A stretch of 64,000 nt of DNA, from positions 558,001 through 622,000 of the forward strand of contig NZ_JPOG01000001.1 in the NCBI RefSeq assembly GCF_000733765.1, in the 5' to 3' direction. The DNA comes from Algiphilus aromaticivorans DG1253. Its GTDB lineage: Bacteria > Pseudomonadota > Gammaproteobacteria > Nevskiales > Nevskiaceae. Position 1 is the first letter of the stretch. Each line of letters begins with the position of its first letter. A program made the position numbers and the translations under genes. This document shows, piece by piece, positions 57,809-64,000 of the stretch. A model generated the notes under the pieces. It was not told the origin of the DNA. It was given only the letters and a program-made list of their open reading frames with translations, and searched no databases.

Positions 57809-60237
57809 TCCGCCAGAAGATAATCGCCGCGCTGCAGCGGGGCGAAGAGTGGATTTTTGCCAGCCCGCGCTTCGTGCTCGCGCTGATTCTCGGTCTGTCG
57901 GCGTTCTTCGCCAGCCAGATCCCCGGCATGAAGATGGCGTCGGATTTCGAGGACCTCCTGCCGCAGCAGCATCCCTATATCCAGCTGCATAACGAGGTGC
58001 GCGGGATCTTCGGTGGCGCCAATGTCATCACGGTTGCGGTGGAGGTCGAGCAGGGCACGATCTTCAACAGCGAAACACTCGCCGCGATCGAACGCATCAC
58101 CCAGGGCATCGACATGCTGCCCGGCGTCAATCACAACCTCGTGGCCAGCATCACCCATCGCACGACGCGCCGCGTTTATATCAACGAGGCCGGCACGATC
58201 CGCTCCGGTCCCTACTATGACCCTAATGCCGAGACCCTGACGGCGGCGCAACTCAAGGCCTTGCAATCGCAGGTGCAGGCGGACCCGCGCGTCAGCGGAC
58301 GCCTGGTGTCGGCCGATGGCAAAGTGGCGATCATCCGGGCACAGATGAACAGTTCGACCTCCGACGAACTGATCGAGGCCTTCGCCGGGCTGCAGAAAAT
58401 CCGCGAGGCGGAAGCACGCGACGGCCTGCGCATCCATGCGGTCGGAAACCCGGTGCTGACCGGCTGGGTTTACACCTATCTGCCGCAGATCGTCGAGATT
58501 CTGCTGTACACCGCGGCCCTGATTGTCCTGTTGCTGGCGGGATACTTCCGCCGCCTCTACGGCATCGTGCTGCCCTTGCTGGGCATTCTCCTGTCCTCGG
58601 CATGGGGCCTGGGCTTCATGAATCTGGTCGGCATTCATCTCGATCCACTGTCGATGCCGATACCCTTTCTGATTGCCGCCCGTGCGACCTCACACGGGGT
58701 GCAATTGGTCGAACGCTACTACTACGAACTGGCGCGCACCCAGAACGGTCGCCAGGCTGCACGCAATGCATTGGACGCGCTGTTCCGCCCGGGCTCGCTG
58801 GCGATCATCGTCGACGCCATCGGTATCGCCGCGGTAGCGATCGGTGCGGCGCCGTTCCACAAGCATCTCGGCGCCTTTGCCGGCTTCTGGGCCTTCTCGG
58901 TGATCTTCACAGTGCACTTCATGGTGCCGCTGGCGCTGACCGTGCTACCGCAGCCCCGGCGCACCGAGAACAGCCGCGACCAGACTTCGGCGACGCTGCA
59001 CCGGATAGTGGAGCCGGTCTCCAGCCCCGGCGTCGGCCGTGCGGTGCTACTGGGCGCCCTGGCGCTGGTGGGGCTGGGCGCATGGGGTGCGACCCAGGTG
59101 CAGTTCGGAGAGTCCGAGCCTGGATCACCGATTCTTCAGCGTGACCACGACTACAACCGCTCGGCGCACCTGATTTCGGAGCGCTTCCCCGGCAGCGAGG
59201 AGTTGTTCGTGGTGGCTCGCTCCAGCGAACGCGAGGGCCTGCGTAGTCCTGAGGCGATGGCAGCCATGGAGAAGTTCGAGCGCTACATGCTCGAAGAGCC
59301 GGTGGTGGGCGGCGCCAAGGGCCTCCCTGACCTGGTGAAGCAGGTCAACCGCCTGACCCACGAGGGCGATCCGCGCTGGCTGCAGATTCCCGGAGATGCG
59401 CGCGGCGTCGGCAGCCTGATGTACGCCTTTGAGTACTCCAGCCCGGTACCCGGAGCCCTGCGTGAGTACGTCAACCCCGAGGAGACGCTGGCCAACCTGA
59501 GCTTCTACCTGCCGGATCTGCAGGCCAAGACGATCGAGGCGGCGGTGCAGCGCGCGAAGCAGGGCGCCGAGCTTTTCGGCAAGGGCATCGAGGGCTTCAC
59601 GATCGAACCGGCGGCCGGTGTCGTCGGCGTCAACGCCGCGATCAACCAGGCTAACTTCCATGACAGTGTCGTGGTCACGGCCTTCGTGCTGATCGCATCG
59701 TTCCTGATGGTGGCGATCTACTACAACTCGGCGCACGCCGGCTGGCTGATGATCCTGCCGATGATCTTCGCCACGGTGCTCAGCTACGGCTATCTGGGTA
59801 TCGCCAACGTCGGCATCAACGTCAACATCATTCCGGTGGTCGCGGTGGGAATGGGCGTAGGAGTCGACTACGCGATCTACGTCATGGACCGCGTTCGCGA
59901 CGAGATCGAAAAAGGCCGCAATCTCTCCGATGCCGTGGCGCATGCCATCAGCACCACCGGCCTCGCGGTGATGTTTACCGCCGCGACCCTTGTCGCCGGT
60001 GTGGTCATGTGGGTGTTCTTCTCAGACCTGCGCTTTCAGTCCTCGGCCGCACTGCTGCTGATTGTGATGCTGGTGCTCAACGCCATCGGTGCGATGGTCG
60101 TGGTGCCCGCCTGGATTCTCGCTTTCAGGCCGCGTTTTGTCACGGTGTCCTTCGCACACACCGGGGCGGTTTCCAGCGAAGCCCGATCACCGGATCTTTC
60201 CGAGCCTGGCTGCAGCCGCCAGGCGCTCACCGAATAG
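57805..60237 (+). CDS. RND/MMPL superfamily transporter
   Basis: 810-residue inner-membrane protein with two repeats, each of a membrane helix, a periplasmic domain and a five-helix bundle. Blocks: DFEDLLPQQHPY after helix 1, PFLIAARATSHGVQLVERY in the first bundle, VAVGMGVGVDYAIYVMDRVRDE in the second. The charged G-x-G-V-D-Y motif is the proton-relay region of MMPL proteins. Likely exchanges hydrophobic compounds with the outer membrane via the DUF1302 and DUF1329 partners. Confidence 0.93.
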   Translation: MIRQKIIAALQRGEEWIFASPRFVLALILGLSAFFASQIPGMKMASDFEDLLPQQHPYIQLHNEVRGIFGGANVITVAVEVEQGTIFNSETLAAIERITQGIDMLPGVNHNLVASITHRTTRRVYINEAGTIRSGPYYDPNAETLTAAQLKALQSQVQADPRVSGRLVSADGKVAIIRAQMNSSTSDELIEAFAGLQKIREAEARDGLRIHAVGNPVLTGWVYTYLPQIVEILLYTAALIVLLLAGYFRRLYGIVLPLLGILLSSAWGLGFMNLVGIHLDPLSMPIPFLIAARATSHGVQLVERYYYELARTQNGRQAARNALDALFRPGSLAIIVDAIGIAAVAIGAAPFHKHLGAFAGFWAFSVIFTVHFMVPLALTVLPQPRRTENSRDQTSATLHRIVEPVSSPGVGRAVLLGALALVGLGAWGATQVQFGESEPGSPILQRDHDYNRSAHLISERFPGSEELFVVARSSEREGLRSPEAMAAMEKFERYMLEEPVVGGAKGLPDLVKQVNRLTHEGDPRWLQIPGDARGVGSLMYAFEYSSPVPGALREYVNPEETLANLSFYLPDLQAKTIEAAVQRAKQGAELFGKGIEGFTIEPAAGVVGVNAAINQANFHDSVVVTAFVLIASFLMVAIYYNSAHAGWLMILPMIFATVLSYGYLGIANVGINVNIIPVVAVGMGVGVDYAIYVMDRVRDEIEKGRNLSDAVAHAISTTGLAVMFTAATLVAGVVMWVFFSDLRFQSSAALLLIVMLVLNAIGAMVVVPAWILAFRPRFVTVSFAHTGAVSSEARSPDLSEPGCSRQALTE

Positions 60238-60264
60238 CTAAGACAAAAAAAGGAGGAGAGCACA

Positions 60265-62340
60265 ATGAACATTACTATAAAGGCATTGGGATACTTGGCG
60301 ATTGGATTTTGCACATGGCATATGGCCTTGCACAGTCCGGTGGCGCAGGCGGGAAAGGCCGGAGAGTGGCGCATCAATGGCTTCCTCGAGAACGACACCC
60401 GCTACCGCAAGGACGTGGGGCTGTCGAAGCTGCGCAACACCGTCAGGCTCGAGGGGAACCGCGAGTTCGATGACTTCGGTTCATTCATCGGCAACTCGTT
60501 TACCTTCAAGCTGCGGGGTACCTACGACGCGGTCTACGATCTCAACTCCGATCAGTATGGCAAGGATGCTGGCGGCTCGATCTGTCTCGAGGACACTTCG
60601 CGCCTGATCCCGGCGGGTTGTGTGCCGCATGGGCAGGGCGCCTTTGGCGGCAACAACCTCGGATACGGCTTGTTCAATGGGGTGCCGGGCGTGGGGCTGG
60701 GAGAGTTCGGCTTCAACCTGGCTCGCAATCCCAACGACGGCATGATTGTACTGGGAGAGCCTTTGCACCGACCCAACGGCGGCGTCGCCTTTGGCGTTCC
60801 GGTACGACCGTGCAATGTCGATCCGCGTGGCTGCCTCAATGGCTACATGGACTATGACGAAGACGATCTGCGCTTCCCCGAGTTCGCGGAGCCCGAGCGT
60901 CTCGACTGGATGCGCGAGGTCTATTTCGATACTTCGCTGCTGTTCTCCTCGCCGTTCAGCGATAACGAGCAGGAATTGTTCTTCCGTGTCGGCAAGCAGC
61001 AGGTGATCTGGGGCCGCACCGATCTGTTCCGCGTGCTCGACGTCATCAACCCGGTCGACTTTTCGCGCAACAACATCTACGACGAACTGGAGGACATCCG
61101 CATCCCGATGTGGATCGCGACGGCCGAATACCGCATGGGGCCGGTGGGGGCCCTGCAGGGCCTCAACTGGCAGGTGGTCTGGAACTTCGACAAGTTCCGC
61201 CCGAACAGCCTGGGCCAATGCGGCACCGCCAACGTCATCCTGGATGCCGGCTGCTTCTTCCGCGGCATGAAGAACCTGTGGGACAACGGCGGCACGGTGT
61301 CCAACTTTGCCCTGGTGCCGCCAATCCTCGGTCAGCCGGGCATGGCCATGACTACGGACTTCGGCCCCGGCCAAATCGGCATCCGCGAGGCGCAGCTGCC
61401 GAACTGGTCGCTGTCGAACACGCAGATCGGTACCAAGTTCGAGGGCGTGCTCGGCGACGTCAGCTTCTCGCTCAATGGCCTGCTCTACCGTTCGCAGCTG
61501 CCCAGCCTGCATGGTGGCTCCGGGGGACCGCCAGCGATCAGTCCCTTCGCCAACCTGCTGCTGCCGGTGGACCTGCAACTGCCGGAACTGCTGCCCGGCG
61601 TCGGCCAGTACAACACCACACCGCGCCCGGTGCCTTACCTGATCGCCTTCGACATCGCCTTCCCGCGCGTCAAGCTGCTCGGCGGTTCGCTCGACTTCAC
61701 GATCGCGCCGATCGAGACAGTGGCACGCATCGAAGCGGCGATGACTTGGGGCGAAGAGTTTGCCAATACCCTGCGCCCCGAGCTGTACAGCGAGTCGCGC
61801 GTCGCGCGCTACGTCGTCGGGCTTGATCGCCTGACGTTCATTCCCTTCCTGAACGCCAACCGAACCTTCCTGTTCTCGCTGCAGATTTTCGGCCAGCACC
61901 TGCTCGATCACGAACTGGAGCAGGCGCAGCTTGGCCAGATCGGCATGCCGGACTGGAAGGACAACTGGACCGCCACGCTGTTTATCCAGACCTGGTACCT
62001 GCAGGACCGTCTGCAGCCGAAGTTCGTTCTGGCACGCGACTGGAAGGCCGGAGCATATGCGGTACAGCCCTCGGTCGATTTCCTGCTGTCGCAGAACTTC
62101 TTGGTTTCGTTCGGCGCCAACGTCAAGTTCGGCGACGGTGCGCAGAAGTTCAACGACTGCCGCGACTGCAACCCCTATCCACCGTTTACCGCCTACGCCT
62201 CGTCCGGCGGCCCCTTGCTGGAGGCCGGCCCCGTCGGTCTCACCGGCTATGAACCGCTGGGCCGATTCCGCCAGGGCCCCCTGGGCTCCTCGGACAAGGA
62301 AGACGAGGTCTTTATCACCCTGAGCTACCAGTTCTTCTGA
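60265..62340 (+). CDS. DUF1302 outer-membrane barrel protein
   Basis: 691 residues with a signal peptide ending near SPVAQAG. Family segments: GFLENDTRYRKDVGLSKLRN, FFRVGKQQVIWGRTDLFRVL and DVINPVDFSRNN, with alternating strands to the C-terminal SYQFF, a barrel-type end for BAM recognition. GGAGGAG precedes the ATG. DUF1302 proteins are presumed outer-membrane channels; they pair with DUF1329, as here. Confidence 0.94.
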   Translation: MNITIKALGYLAIGFCTWHMALHSPVAQAGKAGEWRINGFLENDTRYRKDVGLSKLRNTVRLEGNREFDDFGSFIGNSFTFKLRGTYDAVYDLNSDQYGKDAGGSICLEDTSRLIPAGCVPHGQGAFGGNNLGYGLFNGVPGVGLGEFGFNLARNPNDGMIVLGEPLHRPNGGVAFGVPVRPCNVDPRGCLNGYMDYDEDDLRFPEFAEPERLDWMREVYFDTSLLFSSPFSDNEQELFFRVGKQQVIWGRTDLFRVLDVINPVDFSRNNIYDELEDIRIPMWIATAEYRMGPVGALQGLNWQVVWNFDKFRPNSLGQCGTANVILDAGCFFRGMKNLWDNGGTVSNFALVPPILGQPGMAMTTDFGPGQIGIREAQLPNWSLSNTQIGTKFEGVLGDVSFSLNGLLYRSQLPSLHGGSGGPPAISPFANLLLPVDLQLPELLPGVGQYNTTPRPVPYLIAFDIAFPRVKLLGGSLDFTIAPIETVARIEAAMTWGEEFANTLRPELYSESRVARYVVGLDRLTFIPFLNANRTFLFSLQIFGQHLLDHELEQAQLGQIGMPDWKDNWTATLFIQTWYLQDRLQPKFVLARDWKAGAYAVQPSVDFLLSQNFLVSFGANVKFGDGAQKFNDCRDCNPYPPFTAYASSGGPLLEAGPVGLTGYEPLGRFRQGPLGSSDKEDEVFITLSYQFF

Positions 62341-62377
62341 TCCGGCCCTACCCAGAAACCCCCGAGAGGAATCCAAG

Positions 62378-63691
62378 ATGAAGAGAATCACCCGATCCGT
62401 ATTAGCGATGCTCGCCGGCACGCTGTTCACCGCTCCGGCGCTGGCGCAAAGCGCAGACGACGTCATCAACCAGGCCTTCTCCCCCTACAAGGCCGGCGCG
62501 CCGACGGCGGCGGGCGTTAACGTCGGTGTCGTGATCGACAAGAACAACGCCGACCAGTTCAAGGCGGTGCTGGACCCGGTCACCTATGACCTTCTGAAGA
62601 AAGGTGTGCACCCATCGATCGAAGTGGGTCCGACCGATTCCTTCGAAGTGCATCCGAAGTACATTGAGGCGACGCGACAGAACATAGGCAAGGTCAAGAT
62701 CGTCGGTGGCAACCTCGAAGGTTACATCGCCGGCCGGCCGTTTCCGGAGCTGCCGTCGAGCAGCGATGCCGACGCCGGCCGCAAGCTGGCGTTCAATTTC
62801 CGTCACACCTTCTCGGCTGGCGACAACGTCCAGATCAAGCCGTTCTACTGGAAGTACCGCAACGCCGCCACCGGAAAGGTGGATCGCACGGTCGAATTTC
62901 AGTTCAACTTTCTGAACTTCAAGCACCGCGTCGCCGAAGAGCCGATCCCGGCGGTCTCGCCCAACCCCAACGACTACTTCCGCGGCATCTACGGCAAGGC
63001 CTTCAGCCCGCAGGACGTGCAGGGCACGCAGCTGATGATTCTGCTCCCCGACCAGGATCAGGAGGCCAGCGACGGCTACCTGTATCTGGGCTTCCAGCGC
63101 CGCGTGCGTCGCCTGGAGACCAGCCAGACCACGGATGCCTTCCTCGGCTCCACTCTGATGATCCAGGACTTCGAAGGCTACTTCGGCCGCGTGGCCGAGA
63201 TGAACTGGAAGTTCAAGGGAACCAAGACCCTGCTGATGCCGCTGTACCGCCACAACGAGCAGAAGCTCTCGGATGAGTACAAGCAGCCGGACGGCTACAA
63301 GTTCGTTGCAATGGCCGGAAAGGGCGAGTGCTTCCCCGACGTCACCTGGCAGCTGCGGCAGGTGCACGTACTGGAGATGACGCCGGTTGATAAATCCTCG
63401 CCGGTTGGTCGCCGCGTGATGTACCTCGACTCCCAGACTTTCGTCGCGCCGCGCACGCTGATCTACGACCGCGCCGACAAGTTGTGGAAGTCCTGGACCA
63501 TAGGCCACACCTCTACCGAGCATCATCTGCCGAGCAATAAGGGCAAGTTTGCAGCGATCTACGATAGCTTCGGCATGTTCGACGTGCAGAACCAGCGTTG
63601 CACCACCGGGCAGTTCCGCACCGAGATTGACGCCAGCAAGAGTCCAGTGCGCATGTTCAGCCCGCAGTTCATGCGCAGCGGCGGTGCCTGA
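62378..63691 (+). CDS. DUF1329 periplasmic protein
   Basis: 437 residues, signal peptide ending APALAQS. Family blocks: TPAxxx-type [44 protein letters not shown] and an LolA-like fold inferred for the group. AGAGGAA ribosome site. Its TGA overlaps the next ATG by 1 bp (TGATG), so translation is coupled to the aldolase gene. Confidence 0.93.
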   Translation: MKRITRSVLAMLAGTLFTAPALAQSADDVINQAFSPYKAGAPTAAGVNVGVVIDKNNADQFKAVLDPVTYDLLKKGVHPSIEVGPTDSFEVHPKYIEATRQNIGKVKIVGGNLEGYIAGRPFPELPSSSDADAGRKLAFNFRHTFSAGDNVQIKPFYWKYRNAATGKVDRTVEFQFNFLNFKHRVAEEPIPAVSPNPNDYFRGIYGKAFSPQDVQGTQLMILLPDQDQEASDGYLYLGFQRRVRRLETSQTTDAFLGSTLMIQDFEGYFGRVAEMNWKFKGTKTLLMPLYRHNEQKLSDEYKQPDGYKFVAMAGKGECFPDVTWQLRQVHVLEMTPVDKSSPVGRRVMYLDSQTFVAPRTLIYDRADKLWKSWTIGHTSTEHHLPSNKGKFAAIYDSFGMFDVQNQRCTTGQFRTEIDASKSPVRMFSPQFMRSGGA

Positions 63692-64000
63692 TGGGCAGGC
63701 AACTGCTCACTGTCGATGAGGTTCGTGGGTGTTGGGCGATCATGCCCACACCCGCGACCCCGGACGCCGGCGACTGGCGCGTCCAGAACACCGTTGACCT
63801 CGACGAAACCGCGCGAGCGGCCGAAAAGCTGATCGCCGCAGGGGTCGATGCGATCGTGACCCTGGGCTCCCTGGGCGAGTGCGCGACGCTGACCTGGGAG
63901 GAGAAGCGCGCCTACCTGAGTACGCTGGTCGAGACCGTGCGCGGCCGCGTGCCGCTGTTCGGCGGCACCAGCAGCCTGGGCACGCGCGAGACCATCCGGC
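63691..64000 (+). CDS. trans-o-hydroxybenzylidenepyruvate hydratase-aldolase (N-terminal part)
   Basis: 103 codons before the window ends. [22 protein letters not shown] (shown in two parts: [22 protein letters not shown]) and [20 protein letters not shown] closely match NahE/PhnE-type enzymes of the DHDPS superfamily, which cleave ring-opened naphthalene or phenanthrene intermediates to an aldehyde and pyruvate. The Schiff-base lysine lies beyond the edge. Position after DUF1329 ties this operon to polycyclic aromatic catabolism. Confidence 0.85.
   Translation, partial: MGRQLLTVDEVRGCWAIMPTPATPDAGDWRVQNTVDLDETARAAEKLIAAGVDAIVTLGSLGECATLTWEEKRAYLSTLVETVRGRVPLFGGTSSLGTRETIR

Overview
The window reads as a high-GC gammaproteobacterial chromosome. 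Three things support this: a complete division and cell-wall (dcw) cluster in the gammaproteobacterial order that ends ftsQ-ftsA-ftsZ-lpxC and is followed by a dciA-like gene, an M23 peptidase and secA; meso-diaminopimelate-type MurE; and LpxC and TolC/OmpA outer-membrane proteins. The right edge carries a polycyclic-aromatic-hydrocarbon-type hydratase-aldolase behind an export module of DUF1302, DUF1329, RND and YCF48 proteins. That suggests a hydrocarbon-degrading lineage, possibly Nevskiales/Algiphilus-like. This placement is an inference; no rRNA gene is present.

Layout. 1-8.4 kb: the start of a cytochrome bd-type oxidase gene (runs off the left edge), a YbaY-like lipoprotein, a TPP riboswitch with thiC, a 0.8 kb non-coding structured element with terminal inverted repeats, a small Gly-rich protein, an ABC exporter, a membrane protein and a PQQ-type sugar dehydrogenase. 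8.5-26 kb: the dcw cluster mraZ-rsmH-ftsL-ftsI-murE-murF-mraY-murD-ftsW-murG-murC-murB-ddl-ftsQ-ftsA-ftsZ behind MraZ-type repeats, with stop/start overlaps of exactly 4 bp at most junctions. 26-33.5 kb: lpxC, dciA, M23 peptidase, secA, argJ and a Nudix/ThiE-like fusion. 33.5-46 kb: amidohydrolase, TolC-like protein, OmpA-like porin, a duplicated-repeat lipoprotein, acyl-CoA dehydrogenase, amidase, CNNM/CBS protein, cbpA, hsp20 and cysC.

46.1-56.5 kb is accessory DNA. A FadL/OmpP1-type gene is cut after its signal peptide by a Tn3-family remnant. An IS30 element with inverted ends then abuts the tail of a CBASS-type E1 protein (Cap2) and an intact-looking JAMM peptidase (Cap3). Next come a small XRE regulator bracketed by two copies of the same 18-bp palindrome, a tRNA-like gene with about 34 extra bases in its variable region, and a tightly coupled operon of eight small genes that includes two metallophosphoesterases and a HAD nucleotidase/DUF2442 fusion. 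The region ends with a doubly broken HigBA toxin-antitoxin pair and a complete IS256-family element with an 8-bp target duplication.

56.8-64 kb: a YCF48-like protein, an RND/MMPL transporter, a DUF1302 barrel and a DUF1329 protein form one operon leading into a trans-o-hydroxybenzylidenepyruvate hydratase-aldolase (NahE-like) gene that runs off the right edge. This probably couples envelope transport of hydrophobic aromatics to their catabolism.
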